The notes beneath the pieces were generated by a model that worked only from the letters and a program-made list of their open reading frames with translations, was not told the DNA's origin and ran no database searches. A stretch of 64,000 nucleotides of DNA from Catenulispora acidiphila DSM 44928 (lineage in GTDB: Bacteria; Actinomycetota; Actinomycetes; Streptomycetales; Catenulisporaceae), in NCBI RefSeq assembly GCF_000024025.1, contig NC_013131.1, forward strand, positions 8,164,229-8,228,228. Direction: 5' to 3'. Positions 1-11,594 of this stretch are shown here, one piece after another. Each line of letters opens with the position of its first letter. Within the stretch, counting starts at the first letter, position 1. Made by a program: the position numbers and the translations under genes.

Positions 1-376
1 CGAAGCCGCCGCATTCGGCCGCGGCGAGCGCCAGCGCCTCCTCGCCGGTGTGGCCGAACGGAGGGTGACCGAGGTCGTGGGACAGGCAGGCGGTCTCCAT
101 CAAGTCCGGATCGGCGCCCAGCTCCTTGCCCAGTTCCCGGCCGATCTGCGCGCACTCCAGGCTGTGGGTCAGCCGGGTGCGCGGGCTGTCCAGGTAGGCG
201 CCGAACGCCGAATCGCTCGACCCCGGCGCGACCACCTGGGTCTTGGCCGCCAGCCGGCGCAGCGCCGCGCTGTGCAGCACCCGGGCCCGGTCCCGCTCGA
301 AAGCGGTGCGCCGCACGTTGCTGGGGTGGTCCGGGAGGTGGCGTTCCCGGTCGGCGTCGCTGTAGGCATCGGTCAC
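1..376 (-). CDS. dgt: dGTP triphosphohydrolase-like protein (N-terminal part, cut by window edge)
   Basis: HD-domain nucleotide hydrolase that, in this family, splits dNTPs (typically dGTP) into the nucleoside and triphosphate in the cytoplasm. Only about the first 125 residues lie in the window; the gene runs off the left edge. Visible are the family N-terminus with [20 protein letters not shown], then [16 protein letters not shown] carrying the first metal-binding His, and the HD motif in [13 protein letters not shown]. The start is the GTG at 376, which gives [20 protein letters not shown]; the ATG at 369 is out of frame. The placement before dusB/ppdK-type core genes fits the usual actinobacterial location. 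The family assignment is firm; the exact dNTP preference is unknown. Confidence 0.9.
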   Translation of the reverse strand, partial: MTDAYSDADRERHLPDHPSNVRRTAFERDRARVLHSAALRRLAAKTQVVAPGSSDSAFGAYLDSPRTRLTHSLECAQIGRELGKELGADPDLMETACLSHDLGHPPFGHTGEEALALAAAECGGF

Positions 377-508
377 CGCCCCACGGTAACCCGCGCGGGC
401 CAACGGAAACTGAAGACTCGGCGGCGGGGCGGCCGGCGGCGGCGCGGCACCGGGGAGCGGCCGCCCCGGGTCGGGCTCCCGAGACGGCCGCCCTGTGTTC
501 TTACACCG

Positions 509-916
509 TCAACCTCTGAGGCCCTCCAGCAGTTCCTCGAACGGGCCGAGGACGAAGCTGCGGCACTCGGCGTAGCGCTGGAGCTCCTCGACGTCCTTCG
601 CGGTGGCATCGCCCTCCGGCGAGGCGATCCCGACGCGCAGATCGTCCATCGTGTCCCAGCGCAGTTCGGCGACGCGGAAGTAGGGCTCGCCGCGGACCGG
701 GAGCGGGTTGTCGCAGATGGCGTACGAGCGCAGCCCTGGGATCTTGCCGGCCAGTGGGATGTGGACGTCGCGGTAGTGCCGCTCGAACGCCTCGGGGTCG
801 GTCGGCCGCTCCCAGAGGACGATGAAGCGAGCGGGGGCAGCGGCCGGGTCGCTCGGGTCGGTGCGATCAGTGCGGTCAGTGCGGTCGGTCGAGCCGGTCG
901 TATCGGTGGCGATCAT
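509..916 (-). CDS. EthD-domain small protein
   Basis: A 135-residue protein whose residues about 29-130 match the EthD/dimeric alpha-beta barrel fold: RFIVLWERPTDPEAFERHYR, then DVHIPLAGKIPGLRSY. EthD was named from ether degradation, but most members have no known substrate. The N-terminus contains a short Asp-Arg-Thr repeat (DRTDRTDRT), encoded by tandem 9-bp repeats, that looks like a disordered tail. A GAGGAA ribosome site precedes the ATG. It lies 56 bp downstream of the ECF sigma gene on the same strand, so the two are probably co-transcribed and it may be a regulatory or oxidation partner of that sigma factor. The function is inferred from fold only. Confidence 0.75.
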   Translation of the reverse strand: MIATDTTGSTDRTDRTDRTDPSDPAAAPARFIVLWERPTDPEAFERHYRDVHIPLAGKIPGLRSYAICDNPLPVRGEPYFRVAELRWDTMDDLRVGIASPEGDATAKDVEELQRYAECRSFVLGPFEELLEGLRG

Positions 917-972
917 GGCGGGTTCCTCTCGGTCGGTGTCTCACCGGTACATACCGGCGGCACCGCCCGGAC

Positions 973-1890
973 TCATCGCGGCAGACCGAAGGCGTCGAAC
1001 AAGTCCGTGTCGGCGAACACCACGTTGGCCGTGACCAGGCCGCCGACCACGGTGAAGACCTGCAGCGTGTGCCGCCGGTGGCCGCCGTCGGCGTTCGGGG
1101 CGTAGGCGGCCAGCGCGGGCTGGCCGTTGGCCGAGGTGGGGATCATGCGCCAGCCGGTGCCGTTCAGCCGGAAGACGCGCTCCATGAACAAGCCGTAGTG
1201 CTCGCGGCCGCGGTACCACAGCGGGACCGGCGGCATCTCCATGACCACGTCGTCGGCGAGCAGCTTGACCAGCGCCGGGACGTCGGCAGCCTCGAAGGCG
1301 TGGATATAGCGCTCGATGACCGCGTGCCGGTCGGGGTCGGGCGTCTCGCGGACCGCGGCCGCCTCGCCGAGTCCGTCGACGGTCACGCGGGCCCGCTGCA
1401 GCGCGCTGTTCACGGCGGCGACCGTGGTCCCGAGCTGTTCGGCGACCTCGGCGGCGGAGAAGTCGAGCACGTCGCGCAGCACCAGCGCCGCGCGCTGCCG
1501 CGCGGGCAGTTCCTGCACCGCCGCGACCCACGCCAGGCGCAGGTCGGCGCGGGCGTCGGCGTCGAAGCGGGCATCGGGGAAGGGCTCGAGCCAGGGGACG
1601 TCGAGCGCCGGGCGCAACGGCGCCTCGGTGTCCTGGCTCGGGGCGCCGAGGCCGGAGGGCAGCGGTCGGCGCCCGCGCGAGGCGAGCGCGGTGAGGCAGA
1701 CGTTGGTCGCGATGCGGTAGAGCCAGGTGCGGACGGAGGCCTTGGCGGGGTCGTAGCGGTCGCGGGCTTTCCACGCGCGCAGCAGCGTTTCCTGCACTTG
1801 GTCCTCGGCGTCGTGGACGGAGCCGAGCATGCGGTAGCAGTAAGCCGTCAGCTCGGCGCGGTGCGCTTCGAGATCCACGCGGTCGTCCAC
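973..1890 (-). CDS. ECF RNA polymerase sigma factor with C-terminal SnoaL-like domain (SigG/SigJ type)
   Basis: 305 residues. Sigma region 2 spans about 8-75 (YCYRMLGSVHDAEDQVQETL, WLYRIATNVC) and region 4 about 130-185 (LPARQRAALVLRDVLDFSAA, then a helix-turn-helix AVNSALQRAR). A roughly 110-residue SnoaL-like domain follows (AVIERYIHAFEAADVPALVK ... VMEMPPVPLWYRGREHY). Such sigma factors usually lack a dedicated anti-sigma factor, and the C-terminal domain modulates activity. The start is the GTG at 1890. A TAGCCT -10-like hexamer lies 6 nt upstream, so the mRNA may be leaderless. The EthD-like gene follows directly. Target genes cannot be read from the sequence. Confidence 0.9.
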   Translation of the reverse strand: MDDRVDLEAHRAELTAYCYRMLGSVHDAEDQVQETLLRAWKARDRYDPAKASVRTWLYRIATNVCLTALASRGRRPLPSGLGAPSQDTEAPLRPALDVPWLEPFPDARFDADARADLRLAWVAAVQELPARQRAALVLRDVLDFSAAEVAEQLGTTVAAVNSALQRARVTVDGLGEAAAVRETPDPDRHAVIERYIHAFEAADVPALVKLLADDVVMEMPPVPLWYRGREHYGLFMERVFRLNGTGWRMIPTSANGQPALAAYAPNADGGHRRHTLQVFTVVGGLVTANVVFADTDLFDAFGLPR

Positions 1891-1971
1891 GGGGTCAGGC
1901 TACGCGCAGGCACTGACAAGAGCGGATGGGAGGCGCCGCACAGTAGTCGGGGCAACCGCTAGCGTTCCGGC

Positions 1972-2439
1972 ATGAGTGATCAGGGACCGCCCGCTGTCGT
2001 CGCCGGGGAGAAGGACACGCTGCTTACCTTCATGCGTTACCTGCGCGAGGCGATCATCCGCAAGGCCGAGGGACTGCCGGACGACATCGCGCGCCGCTCC
2101 GGCCTGCCCACCGGTGCCAGCCCGCTGGGCCTGCTGAAGCACCTGACCGGCGTGGAGGTGGTGTGGCTGGAGTGGGCCTTCCTGGGCCGCGACCCGTTCC
2201 CCGAGCTGGGCATGGACGTGGTGGAGACGGACACGGTCGCGAGCTGCGTCGCGGCTTACCGCGCGGCGGCGGCGCGCGCCGACGCGATCTGGGCGACGCT
2301 CGACGACCTGGACGCGGTGTCGGCCCGCGAGGACCGGACGCTGCGCTGGATCCTGGTGCACACGGTCGAGGAGCTGGCGCGGCACGCCGGGCACATGGAC
2401 GTCATGCGGGAGATGATCGACGGTTCGGCGGGGCGCTGA
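1972..2439 (+). CDS. DinB-like protein, DUF664 family
   Basis: 155 residues resembling the DinB four-helix bundle of the mycothiol-dependent/DUF664 type: TFMRYLREAIIRKAEGL, then LGLLKHLTGVEVVWLEWAFL, and C-terminal HTVEELARHAGHMDVMREMI. The three conserved histidines that would hold a metal are present (LLKH, VHTVEE, RHAGH). Related proteins are thiol transferases or isomerases using mycothiol or bacillithiol; the substrate here is unknown. A TAGCGT hexamer at 1960-1965 sits 6 nt before the ATG and there is no Shine-Dalgarno sequence, which suggests a leaderless transcript. It is transcribed divergently from the ECF sigma gene. Confidence 0.8.
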   Translation: MSDQGPPAVVAGEKDTLLTFMRYLREAIIRKAEGLPDDIARRSGLPTGASPLGLLKHLTGVEVVWLEWAFLGRDPFPELGMDVVETDTVASCVAAYRAAAARADAIWATLDDLDAVSAREDRTLRWILVHTVEELARHAGHMDVMREMIDGSAGR

Positions 2440-2539
2440 ACCGAGGATGATCCTTCACATCAGCTGATATCAATTCACAGCCACCCCGCCTCCGTTAACC
2501 TCAGTTGACGGACACGGTGGCCGCGGGAGGGGATCGCTG

Positions 2540-3883
2540 ATGGCGCGGGGACGCGAAGGCGACGAATCAGAGTCCGGAACCGGGTCGGTGCTGGGACTGG
2601 CCGGCATCGGCGAGGGCGGTAAGGGCGGCAGGTCTGCGATCTCGCGGCGCGCGCTGCTTCTGGGAGTGCCCGCGGTCAGTGTCACGGCGGCGGTCGTCCT
2701 GGGCGTCGTGGCCGAGCAGTCCGAGAACGCCCGCCATCGCCGGGCCCTGAATCCCCCGGTGAATCCGGGTCCTGCCACGGCCCGGGCGGCCGGGACCCTC
2801 GCCGGTCCGAGTGCGAAGCCCGCCTGGTCGGTCGTGCTGGAGCGCAGCGCGCACGCCGTCGCCGTGGCGTCCGGCACCGTGGTTCTGGTCGACAACTACG
2901 GCGCCGTCCGCGGCTTCGACCCGAAGACCGGCGCGGCGAAGTGGCAGCCGTCGGTCGAGTTCTTCGTCAACGACGACTCGCCGCTGACCGTGGTCGGCAG
3001 CACCGTCTACGGCTCGGACGACGACGGCCACTTCATGGCGGTGGACGCCTCGAACGGCACTCTGAGCTGGCAGACCCAGTTCGCGAGCAGCGGAGCGCAG
3101 ATCGCCACGGTGGCGGGGACCGCCGGTCCGAACGTCTTCAGCACCGGCGAGATCGACGACCAGAGCGGCGGGAACGGCCACGGGGTGCTCTGGTGCGTCG
3201 ACACCACGACGCGCGGCACGGTGTGGAACATCAATAACGTCGATTACAGCCTGGCGGTGGTCGCCTCGGAGCCCGCCGGGGTGGTGGTCACCGCCGATGA
3301 GATCACGTACAAGCTCACCGCGTACTCCTTGAAGGACCAGAGCGTCCAGTGGCGCAAGGAGGCCGGCAACGCCGAGGCGGTCGGGATCCCGGCCTCGCCG
3401 GCGGCTTGTGTCGCGGTCTCCGGGAAGACGTTCTACTGGGCCGCGGACAAGCTCTACGCGCTGGACGCAGCTTCCGGCGACGTCCGCTGGACCGGCAGCG
3501 CGCCGAACCCGGGCAGCGAGTTCCAGAGCGTGATCGTGGTCCCCGGGCAGGGCTCGGGCAGCGCGGATCTGATCGTCGCCACCGCGACCAGCCCGAGCGG
3601 CGGGACGCTGCACGCGTTCGCCGCCGACACCGGCGCCCTGCAGTGGGTCGAGCACGGCGGCCCGAAGTTCGGGTCGAAGACCGCCCTTACCGCCGGCGCC
3701 GGCGTGGTCTTCGCCGCCGAGCGGGACAACGGCTCGGTGTTCGCGGTGGACGCCAAGACCGGTCAGACACGCTGGACGTACCACGACCCCACGATCAGCG
3801 CCGACCTCACCTGGTCGGTCGCGGCGGACGACGCGCGGGTGTACGTCGCCTACGGGGAGCACCTTCTCGCCTTCGAGCCCTGA
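2540..3883 (+). CDS. Exported PQQ-like beta-propeller protein
   Basis: 447 residues. After a charged 35-residue leader comes SRRALLLGVPAVSVTAAVVL, a hydrophobic signal or anchor segment with a Tat-like SRRA start, so the protein is likely secreted or membrane-tethered. The rest consists of repeated PQQ/WD-like blades with the pattern GTLSWQTQ, GDVRWTGS, GALQWVEH and GQTRWTYH (W-x-T/W-x-V at blade ends). No catalytic residues are apparent, and these proteins usually act as binding scaffolds, sometimes in place of BamB-like roles. GGGAGG lies a few bases before the ATG. The gene is monocistronic and ends at a strong hairpin. Confidence 0.8.
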   Translation: MARGREGDESESGTGSVLGLAGIGEGGKGGRSAISRRALLLGVPAVSVTAAVVLGVVAEQSENARHRRALNPPVNPGPATARAAGTLAGPSAKPAWSVVLERSAHAVAVASGTVVLVDNYGAVRGFDPKTGAAKWQPSVEFFVNDDSPLTVVGSTVYGSDDDGHFMAVDASNGTLSWQTQFASSGAQIATVAGTAGPNVFSTGEIDDQSGGNGHGVLWCVDTTTRGTVWNINNVDYSLAVVASEPAGVVVTADEITYKLTAYSLKDQSVQWRKEAGNAEAVGIPASPAACVAVSGKTFYWAADKLYALDAASGDVRWTGSAPNPGSEFQSVIVVPGQGSGSADLIVATATSPSGGTLHAFAADTGALQWVEHGGPKFGSKTALTAGAGVVFAAERDNGSVFAVDAKTGQTRWTYHDPTISADLTWSVAADDARVYVAYGEHLLAFEP

Positions 3884-3900
3884 TGCTCATGCTCAGGGTC

Positions 3901-3948
3901 ACGACGAGGAGGCCGGGTGTCCGCGCGGACGCCCGGCCTCCTCGTCGT
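3901..3948. terminator. Long hairpin between convergent genes (bidirectional terminator)
   Basis: A 23-bp inverted repeat (left arm begins ACGACGAGGAGG, right arm ends CCTCCTCGTCGT) with a single G-U position and a tight CG-rich loop. It lies between the convergent ends of the beta-propeller gene and ppdK and can serve both strands. No long T-run follows, as is usual for GC-rich actinomycetes. Confidence 0.85.
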
Positions 3949-3974
3949 ACTCAACTGCTTACCTGCTTACCTGC

Positions 3975-6692
<2,718 letters not shown>

Positions 6693-6952
6693 GCAGATAC
6701 TCCCTGACTGATCTGTGTGGCACACACCGCGGCGGCGACGGGACGGTTTGAGGGGGTGTCCCGCCGCATTGCCCTGACGCTGCGGAGCGTAGCGCGTCGG
6801 CCCGGCGTGTTCGCCAGGGCTATACCCCGATTGAAGCGTTTCGTCCCTGTGAGCCGCCTCACCCGGGGCGTGGGGGGCGTCACCCGTGCGGACCTCACGA
6901 GGAACCGCCGGGAATGAATGTGCCGCAGGGTGTGCTGTGTCGGACGATAGGT

Positions 6953-6970
6953 TAGTTGAAGCCTCAACCA
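6953..6970. promoter_or_regulatory. Candidate MarR-type operator upstream of YceI gene
   Basis: TAGTTGAAGCCTCAACCA is an imperfect palindrome (GTTGA-N4-TCAAC) in the 327-bp gap between the divergent ppdK and YceI genes, 50 bp before the YceI start. The TTGA/TCAA half-sites resemble MarR-family operators. No MarR gene is in the window, so the regulator is unknown. The rest of this gap shows only the two ribosome sites and no other gene. Confidence 0.45.
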
Positions 6971-7019
6971 AGATCACTCGGCGCGAGCCCGCCCGAGCCC
7001 CACCAGGAGGAAGAGCGAT

Positions 7020-7571
7020 ATGAGCACCGACTACGCGTCCCTGACCGGCGACTACACCTTTGACGTGGCCCACAGCACGATCGGCTTCATCGCCCGGCAC
7101 GCCATGGTCACCAAGGTGCGCGGGGGCTTCAACGAGTTCGAGGGCGAGATCCACGTCGACGGCGCGAACCCGGCGAACAGCAGCGCCACCGCCTCGGTGA
7201 AGGTCGCCAGCGTCGACACCCGCAACGAGCAGCGCAACGGCCACCTGCTCTCCGGCGACTTCTTCGAGCAGGACAAGTTCCCGGACATGACCTTCACCTC
7301 CACCGGCGTCACCGCCAAGGGCGAGGACCAGTTCGTCCTGCAGGGCGACCTGACGGTCAAGGACGTGACCAAGCCGGTCGAGTTCGACGTGGAGTTCCTG
7401 GGCACCACGGTGGACCCTTACGGCAACACCCGCATCGGGTTCGAGGCCAAGACCACCGTCAGCCGCAAGGACTTCGGCATGACCTGGAACGCCGCGCTGG
7501 AGACCGGCGGCGTGCTGGTCAGCGACAAGATCCAGCTCGAGCTGGAGATCTCGGCGATCAAGCAGAGCTGA
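7020..7571 (+). CDS. YceI family protein
   Basis: 183 residues of the YceI lipocalin-like beta-barrel, which binds isoprenoid-type lipids such as polyisoprenoid quinones. Typical segments are the start YTFDVAHSTIGFIARHAMVT, GGFNEFEGEIHVDG, the HLLSGDFFEQDKFPDMTF block and the closing NAALETGGVLVSDKIQLELE. There is no signal peptide, so it is likely cytoplasmic, unlike the periplasmic E. coli protein. A strong AGGAGGAAGAG ribosome site precedes the ATG. A MarR-like palindrome upstream suggests stress-responsive control, inferred from the site only. Confidence 0.92.
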   Translation: MSTDYASLTGDYTFDVAHSTIGFIARHAMVTKVRGGFNEFEGEIHVDGANPANSSATASVKVASVDTRNEQRNGHLLSGDFFEQDKFPDMTFTSTGVTAKGEDQFVLQGDLTVKDVTKPVEFDVEFLGTTVDPYGNTRIGFEAKTTVSRKDFGMTWNAALETGGVLVSDKIQLELEISAIKQS

Positions 7572-7684
7572 GCTGATCGATCGCCGAGGAGCGCCGGGAC
7601 CGCCTGGAGGGTCCCGGCGCTCTTATGTGTGCGGGGGGGGCGGGGGCGTTCGACGGGACCGACCGCTCGCGTCGGGACGCTTGG

Positions 7685-7824
7685 GCGCGCCGAGGCGGCT
7701 GTGCGAGCACTGCGGTCGAGCGCGCCGAGGCAGTAGTGCAAGCAAGACGGTCGTGCGCGCCGAGGCGGTAGTGCAAGCAGGGCGCTTGTGCGCGCCGAGG
7801 CAGTAGCTCGAGTCGAGACGGTTG
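7685..7824. repeat. 35-bp tandem repeat, four copies
   Basis: Four units of exactly 35 bp start at 7685, 7720, 7755 and 7790, each opening with GCGCGCCGAGGC and continuing with variants of GGTAGTGCAAGCA. A half-matching unit precedes them around 7650. The array fills the gap between the convergent YceI and dusB genes. The units are contiguous, without unique spacers, so it is not a CRISPR. No reading frame here is supported. Confidence 0.85.
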
Positions 7825-7842
7825 CGTGAGCGGCGGCGCTGC

Positions 7843-8982
7843 TCAGCCGCCGGAGTCCTCCATCTCGGCGCCGGCCGGCACGGTGTCGTCGTCCCGGTCG
7901 TCGAGCCAGCCGTAGGGGAGCGTGACCTTGCCCGGGGAGTTGGTGCGCCCGCGCGGCTTGCCCAGGGTGTCCGTCGGGAACGGCGTGGCCGGGTCCAGGT
8001 GCGCGAAGAAGCCGTCGAGCTCGGCCAGCGAGGAGGACATCGCCAGGCCGCGGCGGACGTCGCCGCCGACCGGGAAGCCCTTGAGGTACCAGGCGACGTG
8101 CTTGCGGAAGTCCACGACGCCCTCGCGCTCGGTGCCGAGCCAGGAGGCGAGCAGTTCGGCGTGCCGGCGCATGGTCGCCATGACCTCGCCGAGAGCGGGG
8201 AGCTTGCGCTCGTGCCGACCATCGAACGCTGCGGCGAGATCAGCGAATAGCCACGGACGTCCCAGACAACCGCGTCCGACCACCACGCCGTCGGCGCCGG
8301 TCTCGGCGATCATGCGGAGCGCGTCGTCGGCTTCCCAGATGTCTCCGTTGCCCAGGACCGGGACCTCGAGTTCGTCCTTCAGGGCCTTGATCGCGCTCCA
8401 GTCCGCTTCGCCGCTGTAACGCTGGGCCGCGGTTCGGCCGTGCAGTGCGACCCAGGCGGCGCCGGCTTCTTGGGCGATGCGTCCGGCCTCCAGGAAGGTG
8501 TGGTGCTCCTCGTCGATGCCGATGCGCATCTTGACGGTGACCGGGATGCCCGCCGGGGCGGCCGCCTGGACCGCGGCCTCGACGATCTGGCCGAACAGCC
8601 GGCGCTTGTAGGGCAGGGCCGCGCCGCCGCCCTTGCGCGTGACGCGCGGGACCGGACATCCGAAGTTCATATCCACGTGGTCGGCGAGGTCCTCGGCGGC
8701 GATCATCTCCACCGCCTTGCGGACTGTGACGGGATCCACTCCGTACAACTGGAGGCTGCGCGGTTTCTCGTCGCTTGCGAACTTCACCATGCGCAGGGTC
8801 TTCTCGTTCCGCTCCACCAGGGCGCGGGTCATGACCATCTCGCAGACGTAGATGCCGGCTCCGTGCTCGCGGCAGAGCTGGCGAAACGCCACGTTGGTGA
8901 TGCCGGCCATGGGGGCGAGCACCACGGGCGGCGCAACGGGCAGCGAGCCGAGAGTGAGGATCGCTTTGTCTGGGGAAGTCAC
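7843..8982 (-). CDS. dusB: tRNA-dihydrouridine synthase B
   Basis: FMN-dependent enzyme reducing uridines to dihydrouridine in the D-loop of tRNA. 379 residues from the GTG at 8982. Motifs: VVLAPMAGITNVAFRQLCRE (FMN site), MNFGCPVPRVTRKGGGA with the catalytic Cys, VTVKMRIG, LHGRTAAQRYSG, and VLGNGDIW followed by GADGVVVGRGCLGRPW for phosphate binding. A C-terminal helical RNA-binding region follows (FRKHVAWYLKGFP). The frame is open to 9102, but the upstream residues are not conserved and overlap the promoter region of the divergent lipoprotein gene. GGAAGG lies directly against the GTG, so the start is only moderately certain. Confidence 0.95.
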   Translation of the reverse strand: MTSPDKAILTLGSLPVAPPVVLAPMAGITNVAFRQLCREHGAGIYVCEMVMTRALVERNEKTLRMVKFASDEKPRSLQLYGVDPVTVRKAVEMIAAEDLADHVDMNFGCPVPRVTRKGGGAALPYKRRLFGQIVEAAVQAAAPAGIPVTVKMRIGIDEEHHTFLEAGRIAQEAGAAWVALHGRTAAQRYSGEADWSAIKALKDELEVPVLGNGDIWEADDALRMIAETGADGVVVGRGCLGRPWLFADLAAAFDGRHERKLPALGEVMATMRRHAELLASWLGTEREGVVDFRKHVAWYLKGFPVGGDVRRGLAMSSSLAELDGFFAHLDPATPFPTDTLGKPRGRTNSPGKVTLPYGWLDDRDDDTVPAGAEMEDSGG

Positions 8983-9134
8983 CCTTCCAGGATCCCATAG
9001 CACGGCAGGGCACCCGTTCGGATATTCCAGTCGGCCTTGTGACAACCGGCCCGTTAGTCTGAACGTCATAAGGAAAGAGTTAAGAAACCGGCGGGGGGAC
9101 ACCGCTGGAACAGCAGAACAGCGGGTGGGCGAGA

Positions 9135-9926
9135 GTGAGTGGAGAAGTGGCGAGAGGCAACCGCACCGGTGGAAGCGGTGCGGACGCGGACGGCCCGCGG
9201 GGGCGGGTGGAGCGCGGGCGCGACAAACTGGCGACGGGCCTGCTGGTCGGCGCGGTGGGGGTCTTCATGGCGGCCGGAATCTCGGCCTGCAACACGAACC
9301 CGCACGCCGCGGACGTCCCGCCGCCCTCGACGGTGGAGCAGCAGCCGGCGGCCAACGGCAAGACCCCGAACACCGAGTCGAGCGCGCACCACAGCGCGCC
9401 GAAACCGGGGATAGAGCTGCCCAACACCATCCAGGTGTTCTACGCGACCACCCCGGCGTTCCAAGACCTGACGCACCACATCGTGCTGTGGAACGCGACC
9501 CAGGCATACAAGGCGATGTACGCGGCCTCCTACCAGCCGGCCGAGGCGGGCACTCCGGACCTGAAGCGCTACTGGACCGGCACCGGCTATCAGCAGGCGC
9601 ACAGCTGGGCCCAGGCGTGGATCGCCGCCAAGCAGCAGCCGGTGGGCTTCTCAGTACTGTCGAACGTGGTGGTGGAGAACCTCACGCCGGAGCAGGCGAC
9701 CGTCGGGTTCTGCGAGGACCTGTCCGGCGTGGTGCGCGGCAACGTGCAGACCCACACCCCCGGCAAGGCGCTGCAACCCAAGGACTCCCTGGGCGACCGG
9801 ATCGAGTACAGCATGGTGCCGACCGGCGTGAAAGGGCAGTGGCAGGTGAACGGCGAGTCGATCGCGAAGTCCTCGCCGCTGTGCCCGGCGCCTTCTGACA
9901 AGCGCCACCGCAGCAGCACCCACTAA
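9135..9926 (+). CDS. Putative lipoprotein of unknown function
   Basis: 263 residues. An N-terminal charged stretch is followed by LATGLLVGAVGVFMAAG and a lipobox-like ISAC at about residue 52, so it is probably a lipoprotein exposed on the cell surface. A Pro/Ser-rich spacer leads to a compact domain (IQVFYATTPAFQDLTHHIVL, then AYKAMYAASYQPAEAGTPD) and ends with a basic tail. I do not recognise the family; the C-terminal part looks like the small mixed alpha-beta domains seen in actinobacterial secreted proteins. The start is the GTG at 9135. The gene is divergent from dusB and is closed by the hairpin at 9946. Confidence 0.7.
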   Translation: MSGEVARGNRTGGSGADADGPRGRVERGRDKLATGLLVGAVGVFMAAGISACNTNPHAADVPPPSTVEQQPAANGKTPNTESSAHHSAPKPGIELPNTIQVFYATTPAFQDLTHHIVLWNATQAYKAMYAASYQPAEAGTPDLKRYWTGTGYQQAHSWAQAWIAAKQQPVGFSVLSNVVVENLTPEQATVGFCEDLSGVVRGNVQTHTPGKALQPKDSLGDRIEYSMVPTGVKGQWQVNGESIAKSSPLCPAPSDKRHRSSTH

Positions 9927-9945
9927 GGGTTCTGATAACGACAGA

Positions 9946-9981
9946 GAGGTGGGCCGCCGGATCACTCCGGCGGCCCACCTC
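9946..9981. terminator. Strong hairpin terminator after the lipoprotein gene
   Basis: A perfect 16-bp stem (GAGGTGGGCCGCCGGA with its complement) around a TCAC loop, followed on the plus strand by a T-rich tract. It lies between the convergent lipoprotein and glyS genes. Confidence 0.88.
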
Positions 9982-10047
9982 CTTGTTTGCGTGCTTGCTT
10001 TCTTGCTTTCTTGTGCCTTCTTGCTTACTTGTTCTCTTGTTTATCCG
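9982..10047. repeat. T-rich CTTG-repeat tract
   Basis: About 65 bp of low-complexity sequence built from CTTG/CTTT units (for example CTTGCTTTCTTGCTTTCTTG), strikingly AT-richer than its surroundings. It directly follows the terminator hairpin and may act as its U-rich tail. No coding function is supported. Confidence 0.6.
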
Positions 10048-10066
10048 ATGATCAGGCTCTGCTCGG

Positions 10067-11449
10067 TCAGGCGCCGATCAGCCGCGCGGCGAGGTAGCCC
10101 TCGACCTGGTCCAGCGCGACCCGCTGCTGTTCCATCGAGTCCCGCTCGCGGACGGTCACGGCCTGGTCGTCGAGGGTGTCGAAGTCCACCGTGATGCAGA
10201 ACGGCGTGCCGATCTCGTCCTGGCGGCGGTAGCGGCGGCCGATGGCGCCGGCGTCGTCGAACTCGACGTTCCAGTTCTTGCGCAGCAGCTGCGCGAGGTC
10301 GCGGGCCTTGGGCGAGAGGTCGACGTTGCGGGACAGCGGCAGGACCGCGGCCTTCACCGGCGCCAGGCGCTTGTCCAGGCGCAGGACCTTGCGGACCTCC
10401 ATCTGGCCCTTGGCGTTCGGCGCCTCGTCCTCGGCGTAGGCGTCGAGCAGGAAGGCGAGCATGCCGCGGTTCACACCGGCCGCCGGCTCGACCACGAACG
10501 GCGTCCAGCGCTCGCCGGTCTCCTGCTCCAGCTGGGTGAAGTCCTCGCCGGAGTGCTTGGCGTGCGTGCTCAGGTCGAAGTCGGTGCGGTTGGCCACACC
10601 CTCCAGCTCGGAGAACTCCTGGCCGCCGAAGTTGAAGCGGTACTCGATGTCCACGGTGCGCTTGGAGTAGTGCGACAGCTTCTCGGCCGGGTGCTCGAAG
10701 AAGCGCAGGTTCTCAGGCTTCAGACCCAGGTCGGTCCACCAGTTGTAGCGCTCGTTGAGCCAGTACTCGAACCACTGCTCGTCCTCGCCGGGCTTGACGA
10801 AGAACTCCATCTCCATCTGCTCGAACTCGCGGGTGCGGAAGATGAAGTTGCCGGGCGTGATCTCGTTGCGGAAGGACTTGCCGATCTGGCCGATGCCGAA
10901 CGGCGGCTTCTTGCGCGAGGCGTCGCGGACCGTCTTGTAGGACACGAAGATGCCCTGCGCGGTCTCGGGACGCAGGTAGGCCAGGCCCGCGTCGTCCATG
11001 GTGACGCCCAGGTGGGTCTGGAGCATCAGGTTGAAGACCTTGGGCTCGGTGAACGTGCCCTTGTTCCCGCAGTTCGGGCAGTTGATGTCCGCCAGGCCGC
11101 GCTCCGGCACCCGGTTGTGCTTGGCCTCGTAGGCCTCGATGAGGTGGTCCTCGCGGAAGCGCTTGTGGCAGGACTGGCACTCGGTGAGCGGGTCGGTGAA
11201 CTCCTTGACGTGGCCGGAGGCCTCCCACACCTCGCGCGCCAGGATGACCGAGGAGTCCAGGCCGACGACGTCCTCCCGGCCGGTGACCATGGCCTTCCAC
11301 CACTGGCGCTTGATGTTCTCCTTCAGCTCCACGCCGAGCGGGCCGTAGTCGTAGGCGGCACGCGTACCGCCGTAGATCTCGCTGGAGGGGAAGACGAAGC
11401 CTCGGCTCTTCGCGAGCCGGACGATGGTCTCGATCTTGTCGGCGGCCAC
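10067..11449 (-). CDS. glyS: Glycyl-tRNA synthetase (single-chain alpha2 type)
   Basis: Charges tRNA-Gly with glycine using ATP. 460 residues, the usual length for the homodimeric class II enzyme. Seen: N-terminal [20 protein letters not shown], the motif 2 region [20 protein letters not shown], a zinc-binding-like [10 protein letters not shown] ... NCPNCGNKG segment, motif 3 in [16 protein letters not shown], and a C-terminal anticodon-binding domain ([32 protein letters not shown]). The GTG at 11449 follows an AGAAAGAGAG ribosome site; upstream in-frame codons run into the G-rich repeat tract and are rejected. A tRNA-Gly(GCC) substrate gene lies at 26252. Confidence 0.97.
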   Translation of the reverse strand: MAADKIETIVRLAKSRGFVFPSSEIYGGTRAAYDYGPLGVELKENIKRQWWKAMVTGREDVVGLDSSVILAREVWEASGHVKEFTDPLTECQSCHKRFREDHLIEAYEAKHNRVPERGLADINCPNCGNKGTFTEPKVFNLMLQTHLGVTMDDAGLAYLRPETAQGIFVSYKTVRDASRKKPPFGIGQIGKSFRNEITPGNFIFRTREFEQMEMEFFVKPGEDEQWFEYWLNERYNWWTDLGLKPENLRFFEHPAEKLSHYSKRTVDIEYRFNFGGQEFSELEGVANRTDFDLSTHAKHSGEDFTQLEQETGERWTPFVVEPAAGVNRGMLAFLLDAYAEDEAPNAKGQMEVRKVLRLDKRLAPVKAAVLPLSRNVDLSPKARDLAQLLRKNWNVEFDDAGAIGRRYRRQDEIGTPFCITVDFDTLDDQAVTVRERDSMEQQRVALDQVEGYLAARLIGA

Positions 11450-11594
11450 AGTCGCTCTCTTTCTTGTTGCCACCGCATCCACGGTGGCGAAGCCCGGCCG
11501 GATGCCGGGTTTCGGATGATGGCCCAGCTTAGCGGGTTCACGGCGGCGATTCTGAATGGTTTCCGGCGCTGGTCGCGGCGGGGTACGGCCGGCC

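Noticed and set aside
7685-7824. Possible CRISPR array
   Set aside because: Units are contiguous, without unique spacers, and no cas gene is present.
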